This document shows, piece by piece, positions 42,764 through 52,499 of a stretch of 64,000 nucleotides of DNA. The stretch's first letter is position 1, and every line of letters starts with the position of its first letter. The notes below the pieces were generated by a model, which saw only the letters and a list, made by a program, of their open reading frames with translations, ran no database searches and was not told where the DNA came from. The stretch comes from Winogradskyella bathintestinalis. Its GTDB lineage: Bacteria; Bacteroidota; Bacteroidia; Flavobacteriales; Flavobacteriaceae. The DNA is taken from assembly GCF_030407435.1 (NCBI RefSeq), contig NZ_JASDDK010000002.1, forward strand, positions 342,702-406,701, read 5' to 3'. The position numbers and the translations under genes are program-made.

Positions 42764-44965
42764 TTAATTTGCCACTTCACTCATAAATTTTATACGATAC
42801 AGGCGTAATTCTTCATCATCATAATCTCCATCGAATTCTTCTATAGCATCGTCTATTTTATCGCTTTCGGATTCCATAAAATAATCATGAATTTCTTCTT
42901 GTTGATCTTCATCTAAAATTTCATCAATCCAATAATTAATATTCAACTTGGTTCCTGAAAAGACGATAGATTCCATTTCCTTAATAAAAGCCTTCATTTC
43001 CATACCTTTCGACGAAGCAATATCACTTAATGGTAATTTTCTATCAACGTTTTGAATGATGTACAATTTAATGGCTGAGTTCATTCCTGTTGATTTCACC
43101 ACCATATCATCTGGCCGCATGATATCATTATCCTCAACATAATTGGCTATTAAGCCCACAAAATCTTTACCGTATTTTTTGGCCTTACTTTCCCCTACTC
43201 CATGCACATTAGTTAATTCTTCTATAGTAATAGGATACTTAAGAGCCATATCTTCTAAGGAAGGATCTTGAAAAATAACAAATGGGGGCACTCCTAATCG
43301 TTTGGCATTGCGCTTCCGCAAATCCTTTAGCATTTTCATTAATTTCTCATCGGCAACAGCTCCACCTGCTTTAGCATTAGTAATGATGCCGTCGTTCGTA
43401 GTCTCGTCAAACACATGGTCTTCGGCCATTTTAAAGGATTCTGGATTAGTAATAAAATCCAAACCGCTTTTACTCAGCCTTAAAACTCCGTAAGTTTCGA
43501 TATCCTTCTTTAAATAGCGCGCAACTATAACTTGCCGAATTAAAGCCATCCAATATCTTGGGTCTTTATTTTTCCCAACACCAAAATGCTCTTGTAAATC
43601 CGTTTTATGTGAAGAAATAAGGGCATTCGATTTTCCGACAAGAACTTGAACTAAATCTTTGGCCTTATATTTTTCATTGGTTTTTTGAACGGTATCTAAT
43701 AGTGTTTGAACATCGTCTTGTGCTTCAACTTGCTTCTTAGGGTGGCGCACATTATCATCCATATCGCCTCCTTCTCCGGTTGCATTATCAAATTCTTCAC
43801 CGAAATAATGCAGTATAAATTTACGTCTAGACACAGAAGTCTCAGAAAAAGCAACGACCTCTTGTAACAACGCATGTCCTATTTCTTGCTCCGCGACAGG
43901 TTTTCCTGCCATAAATTTTTCAAGTTTCTCGATATCCTTATAGGCGTAATAAGCCAAACAATGCCCTTCGCCACCATCTCGACCTGCCCGACCAGTCTCT
44001 TGATAATAACTTTCTATACTTTTAGGAATATCATGATGAATTACAAAACGCACATCGGGTTTATCAATTCCCATACCAAAGGCTATGGTGGCCACCACAA
44101 CATCCGTATCTTCCATTAAGAACATATCTTGATGTTTTACACGCGTTTTAGCATCCAAACCAGCATGATACGGGACTGCTTTTATACCATTAACCTGTAA
44201 TACTTGTGATAATTCTTCTACACGTTTTCGACTTAAACAATAGATAATTCCAGATTTTCCTTCATTCTGTTTTACAAAACGGATAATGTCAGAGTCGACA
44301 TTTTTTGTTTTTGGTCGTACTTCATAATAAAGGTTTGGTCTATTAAAGGAAGCTTTAAAAGTCACCGCATTTGGCATGCCCAAACTCTTTAAAATATCTT
44401 CCTGTACTTTTTCTGTAGCCGTGGCCGTAAGTCCAACGATTGGAATATTGTCTCCAATTCGTTTAATAATAGTTTTAAGATTTCTGTATTCAGGTCTAAA
44501 ATCGTGCCCCCATTCACTAATACAATGTGCTTCATCTACGGCCATAAAAGAAATTTTAACCGTCCTTAAAAAGTCTACATACTCCTCTTTTGTCAAAGAT
44601 TCTGGGGCTACATAAAGTAATTTAGTAATACCATTGGTAATATCATCTTTTACACGTTTTACTTCTGTTTTATTTAGCGAAGAATTTAAAACATGCGCCA
44701 CACCTTCATTTTCAGATACAGCTCTAATAGCATCCACCTGATTTTTCATGAGTGCAATTAATGGAGATACTACAATAGCAGTACCTTCTTTAATTAATGC
44801 TGGCAATTGGTAACATAATGATTTTCCACCACCAGTGGGCATAATAACAAAAGTGTTATTACCAGCTACGACGTTTTTAATTACTTCTTCTTGTAGGCCT
44901 TTGAATCCCGAAAATCCAAAGTACTTTTTTAATGCGGAGTGTAAGTCAATTTCTGCAATACTCAT
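42764..44965 (-). CDS. recQ: ATP-dependent DNA helicase RecQ
   Basis: A 733-residue superfamily 2 helicase. Motif I is 'MPTGGGKSLCYQLPAL', then DEAH box 'VDEAHCISEWGHDFRPEY', motif III 'GLTATAT', 'AFGMGIDKPDVRFVIHHDIPKSIESYYQETGRAGRDG' (in parts), a zinc/winged-helix RQC region, and an HRDC domain 'DMALKYPITIEELTNVHGVG'. A further C-terminal acidic extension of ~100 residues is present. The zinc-binding cysteines usual in E. coli RecQ are not visible. It works in recombination and replication restart. Confidence 0.95.
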   Translation of the reverse strand: MSIAEIDLHSALKKYFGFSGFKGLQEEVIKNVVAGNNTFVIMPTGGGKSLCYQLPALIKEGTAIVVSPLIALMKNQVDAIRAVSENEGVAHVLNSSLNKTEVKRVKDDITNGITKLLYVAPESLTKEEYVDFLRTVKISFMAVDEAHCISEWGHDFRPEYRNLKTIIKRIGDNIPIVGLTATATEKVQEDILKSLGMPNAVTFKASFNRPNLYYEVRPKTKNVDSDIIRFVKQNEGKSGIIYCLSRKRVEELSQVLQVNGIKAVPYHAGLDAKTRVKHQDMFLMEDTDVVVATIAFGMGIDKPDVRFVIHHDIPKSIESYYQETGRAGRDGGEGHCLAYYAYKDIEKLEKFMAGKPVAEQEIGHALLQEVVAFSETSVSRRKFILHYFGEEFDNATGEGGDMDDNVRHPKKQVEAQDDVQTLLDTVQKTNEKYKAKDLVQVLVGKSNALISSHKTDLQEHFGVGKNKDPRYWMALIRQVIVARYLKKDIETYGVLRLSKSGLDFITNPESFKMAEDHVFDETTNDGIITNAKAGGAVADEKLMKMLKDLRKRNAKRLGVPPFVIFQDPSLEDMALKYPITIEELTNVHGVGESKAKKYGKDFVGLIANYVEDNDIMRPDDMVVKSTGMNSAIKLYIIQNVDRKLPLSDIASSKGMEMKAFIKEMESIVFSGTKLNINYWIDEILDEDQQEEIHDYFMESESDKIDDAIEEFDGDYDDEELRLYRIKFMSEVAN

Positions 44966-44987
44966 TAATCCCTATTGGTATTTTATA

Positions 44988-44995
44988 TACATTTG
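44988..44995 (+). promoter_or_regulatory. Candidate -7 element for the kdsD-tatC operon
   Basis: TACATTTG fits TAnnTTTG, 58 bases before the start codon. The only TTG nearby is too close (10 bases), so the -33 element is not supported. Confidence 0.35.
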
Positions 44996-45053
44996 CAACA
45001 AGTTTAAAGATAATAAATTCTTTATACTTAAAAAACTCAATAAATAATAAGTT

Positions 45054-46019
45054 TTGAACACTAAAGAAACCATCTTAAAAACAGCAAGAGCAACGATAAA
45101 ATTAGAAAGTAAAGCTATAAATAATTTATCGAATTTACTAACGGAAGATTTTGCCGATGCTGTAGAATTGATATATCAGTCGCAAGGTCGTGTAATTATT
45201 ACAGGAATTGGTAAAAGTGCAATCATCGCTAACAAAATCGTTGCGACGTTGAATTCTACTGGTACACCAGCTGTTTTTATGCATGCGGCAGATGCTATAC
45301 ATGGAGACCTCGGATTAATTTTAGAAGACGATGTGGTGATTTGTATTTCTAAAAGTGGAAACACCCCCGAAATAAAAGTTTTAGTACCACTTATTAAGAA
45401 TGCAAAAAATAAAATGATTGCGATTACCGGTCATAAAGATTCGTTTTTAGGGCTTCAAGCTGATTTTATTTTAAATGCTTATGTCGAACAAGAAGCTTGC
45501 CCCAATAACTTAGCTCCGACAACAAGTACCACAGCTCAGTTAGTTATGGGAGATGCTTTAGCCATTTGCTTATTAGAACTACGTGGATTTTCAAGCAAAG
45601 ATTTTGCAAAATACCATCCTGGTGGTGCATTGGGCAAACGCTTATACTTGCGCGTTAACGATTTATCATCGCAAAATCAAAAACCGCAAGTGGGCTTAGA
45701 AGCGGCGCTAAAAGAAGTGATAGTAGAAATCACCGAAAAGAGGCTTGGTGTTACAGCGGTGGTTGAGAACGATCAAATTATCGGTATTATTACCGACGGT
45801 GATTTAAGGCGAATGCTCAGTAAAAGTGATGACATTTCTGGGTTAAAAGCCAAAGATATCATGAGCAACAATCCGAGAAGGATTTCGGAAGATGCGATGG
45901 CTGTAGATGCAAAGGAAGTAATGGAAACTCATGGTATTTCTCAATTATTAGTAGAGCATAATGGCAAATATTCTGGAGTAGTTCACCTTCACGATTTAAT
46001 TAAAGAAGGTATTATATAA
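45054..46019 (+). CDS. kdsD: Arabinose-5-phosphate isomerase (KpsF/GutQ type)
   Basis: A 321-residue enzyme from a TTG start, with no other good start before the SIS domain. The SIS domain is 'GRVIITGIGKSAIIANKI', 'HGDLGLI', 'VICISKSGNTPEIKVL', and two CBS domains close the protein ('VVENDQIIGIITDGDLRRML' and 'DAKEVMETHGISQLLVEH'). It converts ribulose-5-phosphate to arabinose-5-phosphate, first step of KDO for lipopolysaccharide. It overlaps tatC by one base. Confidence 0.93.
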   Translation: MNTKETILKTARATIKLESKAINNLSNLLTEDFADAVELIYQSQGRVIITGIGKSAIIANKIVATLNSTGTPAVFMHAADAIHGDLGLILEDDVVICISKSGNTPEIKVLVPLIKNAKNKMIAITGHKDSFLGLQADFILNAYVEQEACPNNLAPTTSTTAQLVMGDALAICLLELRGFSSKDFAKYHPGGALGKRLYLRVNDLSSQNQKPQVGLEAALKEVIVEITEKRLGVTAVVENDQIIGIITDGDLRRMLSKSDDISGLKAKDIMSNNPRRISEDAMAVDAKEVMETHGISQLLVEHNGKYSGVVHLHDLIKEGII

Positions 46020-46867
46020 TGGCAAAAAAACAAGTGGATGAGATGTCTTTTTTAGACCATCTCGAAGATTTAAGATGGCATTTAGTTAGAGCTACTTTAA
46101 GCATTGGAGTCGCGGCAATAATTGCCTTTATTTTTAAGAAATTTATCTTTGATGTCATAATCTTTGGGCCTACGCACATGAATTTCCCTACCTATGAAGG
46201 TTTGTGTAAAGTGTCGCAATTTTTGGGCATGACGGACACCACATTTTGCGCAGAGGAATTCCCTTTTATAATTCAAAATAGGACCGTTGCTGGCCAGTTT
46301 TCTGCACACATTTGGACGTCTATCTATGCTGGATTTATAATTTCTTTTCCCTATGTTCTTTATCAATTATGGAGCTTTATAAGCCCTGGATTAAAATCGA
46401 GCGAACGTAAGAATTCTCGAGGCTTTATAGTTATTGCTTCTTTATTATTTTTTACTGGAGTGCTTTTTGGTTATTACATCGTTACCCCATTATCCATTAA
46501 TTTCTTAGCAAACTATCAAATTAGTGACCAGATTTCTAACGAATTTGATATTAGTTCGGTCATTGCCATTGTCCGCTCTTCAGCTATCGCGGCCGGATTT
46601 GTATTTGAGTTACCCATAATCGTATACTTTTTAACTAAAGTGGGTTTAGTAACCCCTCAGTTTTTAAAGAAATATAGAAAGTTCGCATTAGTAATTGTAT
46701 TGGTGCTATCGGCTGTAATTACACCGCCAGATATTGCTAGTCAGGTTATTGTGGCCATACCTATATTAATTTTGTACCAAGTAAGTATTTATATTTCTGC
46801 CATTGTGGTTAGAAATCAAGCCAGAAAAACAGCAAAAGAAAATAAAAAAAATAAAGTTAAGTCCTAA
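46019..46867 (+). CDS. tatC: Twin-arginine translocase subunit TatC
   Basis: A 282-residue inner-membrane protein with six helices and the conserved opening 'MSFLDHLEDLRWHLVRA' plus 'FFTGVLFGYY' and 'FELPIIVYFLTKVGLVTP' (all family hallmarks). A loop of ~50 residues (55-85) after the first helix is longer than in E. coli, as usual in Bacteroidota. It forms the receptor of the Tat export pathway. No tatA or tatB gene is adjacent in the window. Confidence 0.95.
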   Translation: MAKKQVDEMSFLDHLEDLRWHLVRATLSIGVAAIIAFIFKKFIFDVIIFGPTHMNFPTYEGLCKVSQFLGMTDTTFCAEEFPFIIQNRTVAGQFSAHIWTSIYAGFIISFPYVLYQLWSFISPGLKSSERKNSRGFIVIASLLFFTGVLFGYYIVTPLSINFLANYQISDQISNEFDISSVIAIVRSSAIAAGFVFELPIIVYFLTKVGLVTPQFLKKYRKFALVIVLVLSAVITPPDIASQVIVAIPILILYQVSIYISAIVVRNQARKTAKENKKNKVKS

Positions 46868-46870
46868 CGT

Positions 46871-47233
46871 ATGTCTGATATTATAGAAGAATTCAATATT
46901 TATCGTGCTAAAATGAATGATAAAATATTAGCTGATAACAACAAAATTGTAAAACGCATTTTTAACCTTGACACCAATGCCTTTCAAGAAGGAGCTTTAG
47001 ATAAAAAGACCAAAGAGCTTTTAGGCTTGGTGGCATCTACGGTTTTGAGATGTGATGATTGTGTGAAATACCACTTAGAATCTTCCCACAAAGAAGGTTT
47101 AACAAAAGCTGAAATAAGTGAAGCCCTTGGGATCGCTACCTTAGTCGGTGGTACCATAGTAATTCCGCATTTGCGACGTGCTCACGAATATTGGGAAGCT
47201 TTAGAAAATCAGCACAGCAAAGTAAACGTATAA
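46871..47233 (+). CDS. Carboxymuconolactone decarboxylase-family protein (AhpD-like)
   Basis: A 120-residue helical protein with the CxxC-x3-H motif at Cys61-Asp-Asp-Cys64 and His68 ('LRCDDCVKYHLESS'), and 'ISEALGIATLVGGTIVIPHLRRA'. The motif gives AhpD-like proteins a redox or peroxidase-partner role. It is 3 bases after tatC in the same direction. Confidence 0.88.
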   Translation: MSDIIEEFNIYRAKMNDKILADNNKIVKRIFNLDTNAFQEGALDKKTKELLGLVASTVLRCDDCVKYHLESSHKEGLTKAEISEALGIATLVGGTIVIPHLRRAHEYWEALENQHSKVNV

Positions 47234-47241
47234 TGTTTTTT

Positions 47242-47279
47242 CAAGGCGTTCCCTTTGGGTTTAAATTGGAAACGCCTTG
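47242..47279. terminator. Hairpin after the tatC operon, weak terminator
   Basis: CAAGGCGTT (47242-47250) pairs with AACGCCTTG (47271-47279), 9 bp around a 20-base loop. There is no T-run on the plus strand, so the terminator role is doubtful. Confidence 0.4.
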
Positions 47280-47393
47280 TAAAAATTCTACTTATGCAAT
47301 CGTGATTGTTAAAAGGTTAAACTTTTAACAAATGAATAGCAAAGCGAATAGAATCTATATGATTTTATTAAATTTAGCATTCTTTTTAAGTCT

Positions 47394-48134
47394 ATGAAGT
47401 TAAGAGCAGAACATTTAATGAAGTCCTACAGCGGACGAAAAGTGGTTAAAGATGTCTCATTAGAAGTTAATCAAGGTGAGATTGTTGGTTTGTTGGGCCC
47501 TAATGGTGCTGGTAAGACCACCTCTTTTTATATGATTGTTGGGATTATTAAACCTAATGGCGGCAACATCTTTTTAGATAATACCAACATTACCAAATTC
47601 CCGATGTACAAGCGTGCGCAAAATGGTATTGGGTATTTAGCTCAAGAAGCGTCCGTGTTTAGAAAGTTAAGTGTCGAAGATAATATTCTTAGTGTTCTAC
47701 AACTTACTAAACTCAGTAAAAAGGAACAGAATGCTAAAATGGAATCGTTGATTGAAGAATTTGGCTTAGGCCATATTAGAACCAACAGAGGAGATTTACT
47801 TTCTGGCGGAGAAAGACGACGAACCGAAATTGCACGAGCCTTGGCTACTGACCCTAATTTTATACTTCTAGATGAACCCTTTGCTGGTGTCGATCCTGTT
47901 GCTGTCGAGGATATTCAACGTATTGTGGCCAAATTGACCAAAAAGAATATTGGCATTTTAATTACCGACCATAATGTTCAAGAAACCTTAGCTATTACGG
48001 ATAGAACGTACTTAATGTTTGAAGGCAAAATTCTCAAGGCTGGTAAACCAGAAGAATTGGCTAGCGATGAAATGGTGAGAAAGGTGTATCTAGGTCAAAA
48101 TTTTGAACTGCGTAAAAAGAAGTTGGAGTTTTAA
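47394..48134 (+). CDS. lptB: LPS export ABC transporter ATP-binding protein LptB
   Basis: A 246-residue ATPase with Walker A 'GPNGAGKTT', Q-loop '[19 protein letters not shown]', signature '[15 protein letters not shown]', Walker B '[19 protein letters not shown]', and the H-loop '[17 protein letters not shown]'. These are specific LptB features, including '[14 protein letters not shown]'. It drives LPS transport from the inner membrane with LptF/LptG, which are not in this window. kdsD upstream serves the same pathway (KDO). Confidence 0.95.
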   Translation: MKLRAEHLMKSYSGRKVVKDVSLEVNQGEIVGLLGPNGAGKTTSFYMIVGIIKPNGGNIFLDNTNITKFPMYKRAQNGIGYLAQEASVFRKLSVEDNILSVLQLTKLSKKEQNAKMESLIEEFGLGHIRTNRGDLLSGGERRRTEIARALATDPNFILLDEPFAGVDPVAVEDIQRIVAKLTKKNIGILITDHNVQETLAITDRTYLMFEGKILKAGKPEELASDEMVRKVYLGQNFELRKKKLEF

Positions 48135-48265
48135 CGGATTAAGTCTCATAAACGTTTCCTCTTATTAGCAATGCTATAAAAGCGTGGTACTAAACATTAA
48201 TGTAATTATGTGCCTGTCTTCGGGCGGTTACCCCAATAGTCATCATTGATATATCAAAGCAAATT

Positions 48266-49147
48266 TTAATGCTGTTTACTTTTCTTTGGAAGAAATGATT
48301 TTACACCATTAACAACCAATAAACAAACGCCACCTGCCAATAAGCCTACAATAAAATCTCTTATAATTGAGGGTAGTTGTTCTAAAAAGTGATGCAAGAA
48401 TGCGATATTATGTACAAATATGCCGCCAGCCACTAATATTAAAGCAATCGTCCCTATGATGGATAAACTTTTTATAATCTTAGGTAATGCCCACACCAAA
48501 AAGGTGCCTATAGAAAATAAGACTCCACTTTTACCATTACTTTTACCAATTAGTTTTAAGCCCAAATCATCCATCCTAACAATTAAAGCTACAATGCCAT
48601 AAACGCCGACAGTAGCGATTAATGCGACTATAGAAACGACTATTATTTGTGTCGTTAACGGTTCGTTGGAAACGGTGCCTAAAGCAATAATTACAATTTC
48701 TACAGACAAGATAAAATCGGTGACAATAGCAGATTTTATCTTCGCTTTCTCCATATCTAAAAGCTCGTTATCAGTATAATCCTTCTTAAGATCAACTTTA
48801 ACGTTTTTAGGGTGTGGCACAAAAAATTCGTAGATCTTTTCAGCTCCTTCATACGCCAAGTAAAAACCACCAAGCACCAATACCACAATCACGGCCCAAG
48901 GTATAAAAGCACTCATCAAAAAGGCTAGTGGTAGTATAATTAACTTGTTTAAAAAGGAACCTTTGGTAATGGCCCATAACACAGGGATCTCTCTAGACGA
49001 TACAAATCCAGAGGCTTTTTCTGCATTAACGGCCAAATCGTCCCCTAAAATTCCTGCCGTTTTTTTGGTGGTAATTTTGGTCATCGCAGCGATATCATCC
49101 ATTAAAACCGCAATATCATCTAGTAATGCAAAAAATCCTGAAGCCAT
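48266..49147 (-). CDS. DUF808 membrane protein (YedI type)
   Basis: A 293-residue inner-membrane protein with the DUF808 start 'MASGFFALLDDIAVLMDDIAAMTKITTKKTAGILGDDLAVNAEKA' (in parts) and about 6-7 hydrophobic helices, ending in a lysine-rich tail. The family is widespread and its function is unknown. A pssA-type gene follows the reverse direction 40 bases away. Confidence 0.92.
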   Translation of the reverse strand: MASGFFALLDDIAVLMDDIAAMTKITTKKTAGILGDDLAVNAEKASGFVSSREIPVLWAITKGSFLNKLIILPLAFLMSAFIPWAVIVVLVLGGFYLAYEGAEKIYEFFVPHPKNVKVDLKKDYTDNELLDMEKAKIKSAIVTDFILSVEIVIIALGTVSNEPLTTQIIVVSIVALIATVGVYGIVALIVRMDDLGLKLIGKSNGKSGVLFSIGTFLVWALPKIIKSLSIIGTIALILVAGGIFVHNIAFLHHFLEQLPSIIRDFIVGLLAGGVCLLVVNGVKSFLPKKSKQH

Positions 49148-49187
49148 AAATTATAAGTGTTTTTGGAATGAAGCGAATCTTAATGAA

Positions 49188-49946
49188 CTACGCTATTTTA
49201 GACCTGGTTAATAATGACATTATAATATACAACGCTATAATAAGTGGTATAGCGGCAAAGTGAAGTACCACTATCAATACTACACTTAAGATTAGAAAAA
49301 TATACCTCACGGCATTATCCTTAAAACCCCAATTTTTGAATTTCAAAGCAAATAATTTAATATTCGAATTCAATAAATAGCAACTTAAAAGTGTTAAACC
49401 AATTAAGAACCATTGATTTATAATAATGTCATTAATAATATCATTATTCTGGTATTCTAAAATCATCGGTAATGATAATATGACTAAAGTATTAGCAGGA
49501 ACTGGCAGCCCCTTAAAATAACTTTGCTGATCTTCATCTAAATTAAATTTTGCCAAGCGATACGCCGAAGCCAAAGCTATAAATAAACCTATTAAAGGCA
49601 ATAGAGACATTTTAAAGCCTTTCCAGTGAAATGAGGAGTTCCAGCTATCTGAATATATACTAAAATCTGGTGCGTCTGTTGCTAACGAAATAAGTTTAAA
49701 CATTATCACACCAGGCACTACTCCACTAGTGACTAAATCCGCAAGGGAATCTAATTGAATACCTAATGGGCTTTGTACGTTCAATTTTCGTGCTAACAGT
49801 CCATCAAAAAAATCGAAAAATATGCCTAAAAACACAAATAAAGCGGCGGCTACAAAGTTGCCATACACCGCAAATATTAAAGCAATACACCCCGAAAATA
49901 AATTTAGGAGGGTTACTATATTCGGAACGTGTCGTTTCAAACTCAT
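49188..49946 (-). CDS. pssA: CDP-diacylglycerol-serine O-phosphatidyltransferase
   Basis: A 252-residue inner-membrane enzyme. The CDP-alcohol phosphotransferase motif D-G-x2-A-R-x8-G-x3-D-x3-D is present at 'FDGLLARKLNVQ'...'GIQLDSLADLV'. About six helices surround it; the opening 'KRHVPNIVTLLNLFSGC' is typical of PssA type II. It makes phosphatidylserine, the precursor of phosphatidylethanolamine. The decarboxylase gene is not in the window. Confidence 0.93.
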   Translation of the reverse strand: MSLKRHVPNIVTLLNLFSGCIALIFAVYGNFVAAALFVFLGIFFDFFDGLLARKLNVQSPLGIQLDSLADLVTSGVVPGVIMFKLISLATDAPDFSIYSDSWNSSFHWKGFKMSLLPLIGLFIALASAYRLAKFNLDEDQQSYFKGLPVPANTLVILSLPMILEYQNNDIINDIIINQWFLIGLTLLSCYLLNSNIKLFALKFKNWGFKDNAVRYIFLILSVVLIVVLHFAAIPLIIALYIIMSLLTRSKIA

Positions 49947-50090
49947 AAAATTAGTTTTTGTAAAAATATAAAAGTAATTGCGTCTATTCTTATATTTTTT
50001 AAAATTGCACTAAAAGAAAACAATATTAAGACAGATATAGAGTTAAATAGATAGAAAAATAATGTGCATCTTTGTAAAAAAATTTTGCTG

Positions 50091-51161
50091 TTGAAAAATT
50101 ACTATGTAATTCTCTTAACACTTACTACGCTTATCGGTACGGCTCAGACGACACGAAAATATTCTAACGAATTTATGAATATCGGTGTTGATGCGGCTGC
50201 ATTGGGTATGAGTAATGCGGTGGTATCTCAAACTGCCGACGTCAATTCTGGGTATTGGAATCCAGCAGGCTTGGTACACCTGGAAGATAATCAACTCTCC
50301 TTAATGCATTCTAGCTATTTTGCTAATATTGCCAATTATAACTACATAGCTTATGCGATGCCTTTAGATACGGAAAGTGCATTAGGCATTTCTTTAATAA
50401 GATTTGGTGTCGATGATATTCTAGACACTACGCAACTAATAGATGACCAAGGAAATATTAATTACGATAGAATAAGTACGTTTTCAACCGCAGATTACGG
50501 ACTAACCTTTTCTTACGCGAAAAAATTACCGTTAGATGGATTAAATTTTGGAGTTAATGCTAAAATAATTCGTCGAATTATAGGCGATTTTGCCTCGTCA
50601 TGGGGTTTTGGATTAGATGCCGGTATTCAATTTGAAAGTAAAAACGACTGGAAGTTTGGTTTAATGGCAAGAGACATTTCTACGACTTACAATGCCTGGT
50701 CTATTGACGAAGATAAATTTGAACAGATTAGTGGAGCGGTTGACGGCGAAAACCAAGAACTACCAGAAACTACAGAAATCACCATACCAAAACTGCAACT
50801 TGGCATGTCTAAAAAATGGATTTTTCACTACGATTATTCTTTACTAGCGGCTGTAAATTTAAATATGCGTTTTGCAGAAAATAATGATATTATTTCTACA
50901 TCTTTCGCCAGCATTAATCCGGCGTTGGGTTTTGAATTTGGCTATACGGATTTGGTGTTTTTAAGAGGAGGTGTTGGTAATTTTCAGAATGAGATCCAAA
51001 TTGATAATTCAGAACAAGTTACGTTTCAACCGAACTTCGGTGTGGGTTTTAAATACAAAGGGATTTATATTGATTATGCGTTCACGGATATTGGAGACCA
51101 AAGTGCAGCGCTGTATTCCAATGTGTTTTCTTTAAAAATAGACTTTAGTGTCTTTAGATAG
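50091..51161 (+). CDS. PorV/PorQ-like outer-membrane barrel protein
   Basis: A 356-residue protein from the TTG at 50091, which gives a proper signal peptide ('KNYYVILLTLTTLIGTAQ'); a GTG at 50064 lies before the -7-like CATCTTTG (50067-50074) and is less likely. The family opening 'FMNIGVDAAALGMSNAVVSQTADVNSGYWNPAGL' (in short, 'YWNPAGL') and 14-strand-type barrel pattern follow, ending in Phe-Arg. PorV and PorQ are outer-membrane parts of the type IX secretion system, so this could be the shuttle for sorting-domain cargo such as the 37202-38674 product. Its exact paralogue group is unsure. Confidence 0.78.
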   Translation: MKNYYVILLTLTTLIGTAQTTRKYSNEFMNIGVDAAALGMSNAVVSQTADVNSGYWNPAGLVHLEDNQLSLMHSSYFANIANYNYIAYAMPLDTESALGISLIRFGVDDILDTTQLIDDQGNINYDRISTFSTADYGLTFSYAKKLPLDGLNFGVNAKIIRRIIGDFASSWGFGLDAGIQFESKNDWKFGLMARDISTTYNAWSIDEDKFEQISGAVDGENQELPETTEITIPKLQLGMSKKWIFHYDYSLLAAVNLNMRFAENNDIISTSFASINPALGFEFGYTDLVFLRGGVGNFQNEIQIDNSEQVTFQPNFGVGFKYKGIYIDYAFTDIGDQSAALYSNVFSLKIDFSVFR

Positions 51162-51169
51162 ATCTTTTT

Positions 51170-52360
51170 ATGAAATTAAAGTTACTCTCATTTATTTTAT
51201 TAATTACGGTGGCCTCAACATTTGCACAGCAATTCCAACTGTCGGACGATGCAAAAATATCGGTACTAACTATAGGCCCAGGAGAATCATTAAATGATGC
51301 CTTCGGACATAATGGTTTCAGAATAAAAGATAACAAGTTAGGAATAGATGTCGTCTATGGTTATGGCGAATACGATTTTGATGCTCCTAATTTTTACTTA
51401 AAATTTGCGCAAGGAAAACTAAACTACCTTATTAGTAGACATCAATTTTCAGATATTTTTTACCATTACTCCCAAAATAATCGTACGATAAAAGAACAAA
51501 TATTAAATCTTACAATTCAAGAAAAACAAGAATTATTCAACGTTTTAGAAAACAATTATAAACCAGAAAACAGACGCTATTTATACGATTTTTTTTATGA
51601 TAATTGCGCGACCAAAATAAGAGATGTCACTATTAATACCGCCAATCGAAAAATTGAATTTCAGCCGCCCGAACGGTTTGAGTTGAAAACCTTTAGATCG
51701 TTAATTCACGATCATGTTGGTTTAAATACGTGGGGCAGTTTTGGTATAGATATCGCGCTAGGGAGTGTTATAGACAGAAAAGCGTCGCTTCGAGAACATA
51801 TGTTTTTGCCCCACTATATTCATACCATGTTTAAGGACGCCACAATTAATGGTACTGAGCGTTTGGTTAAGAACGCTTCGACGCTTTTTGAAAGAAAGGA
51901 GAAACGGACGACTTTAAATTTTCTGTTTAGTCCTTTGATGGTTATGGGATTATTAGCCCTTGCTATTTTATATTTAACCTATAAAGATTATAAAAACCAT
52001 CGACGCACTAAATGGTTAGATTTGGTAATTTTTTCCGTCACTGGACTTATTGGTGGTCTAGTGCTTTTTTTATGGTTTGCAACAGACCATTCTGCCACAG
52101 CTCACAACTACAACCTACTATGGGCATTTCCGCTTAATATTTTGGTTATAGTACAATTAACAAAACCAAAAATAAAACATTGGTTTAAAAGCTACTTGAA
52201 ATTCTTAATAATTATGCTCTGTCTTATGACCTTACATTGGTTAATTGGGGTTCAGGTATTTGCTATTGGTTTAATTCCATTACTCATAGCGCTATTGATG
52301 CGTTATATTTATTTACTAAAATGGTGTAACGATATCCGTGGAAAAGCCTCTATGCAGTAA
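51170..52360 (+). CDS. DUF4105 (Lnb N-terminal-like) membrane protein
   Basis: A 396-residue protein with signal peptide (to 'TFAQQ'), an exported domain with 'VLTIGPGESLNDAFGHNGFRI' (in part), 'YGEYDFDAPNFYLKFAQGKLNYLI', 'YDFFYDNCATKIRDV' and then 4-5 membrane helices in the last 150 residues. The conserved His and Asn-Cys of DUF4105 are present ('FGHNGF', 'DNCATK'), a papain-like pattern known from lacto-N-biosidase N-terminal domains. It begins 8 bases after the PorV-like gene. The function is unknown. Confidence 0.85.
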   Translation: MKLKLLSFILLITVASTFAQQFQLSDDAKISVLTIGPGESLNDAFGHNGFRIKDNKLGIDVVYGYGEYDFDAPNFYLKFAQGKLNYLISRHQFSDIFYHYSQNNRTIKEQILNLTIQEKQELFNVLENNYKPENRRYLYDFFYDNCATKIRDVTINTANRKIEFQPPERFELKTFRSLIHDHVGLNTWGSFGIDIALGSVIDRKASLREHMFLPHYIHTMFKDATINGTERLVKNASTLFERKEKRTTLNFLFSPLMVMGLLALAILYLTYKDYKNHRRTKWLDLVIFSVTGLIGGLVLFLWFATDHSATAHNYNLLWAFPLNILVIVQLTKPKIKHWFKSYLKFLIIMLCLMTLHWLIGVQVFAIGLIPLLIALLMRYIYLLKWCNDIRGKASMQ

Positions 52361-52385
52361 TCTATAATCGGTAAAGTGTGAAGTG

Positions 52386-52434
52386 ACGTCGTTTCGAGCG
52401 ATTTTAAACGCTAAGCTTATCCCTCCAACGACGT
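52386..52434. repeat. Large imperfect hairpin between convergent genes
   Basis: ACGTCGTT (52386-52393) pairs with AACGACGT (52427-52434), with an inner AGCG/CGCT pair. The region separates a plus-strand and a minus-strand gene. It lacks a clear T-run. Confidence 0.4.
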
Positions 52435-52499
52435 GAGTCATATTTAAAACTTTAAGCGTCCCACGTCATACGTCCTAATTCTTAATTCTTAATTCCTAT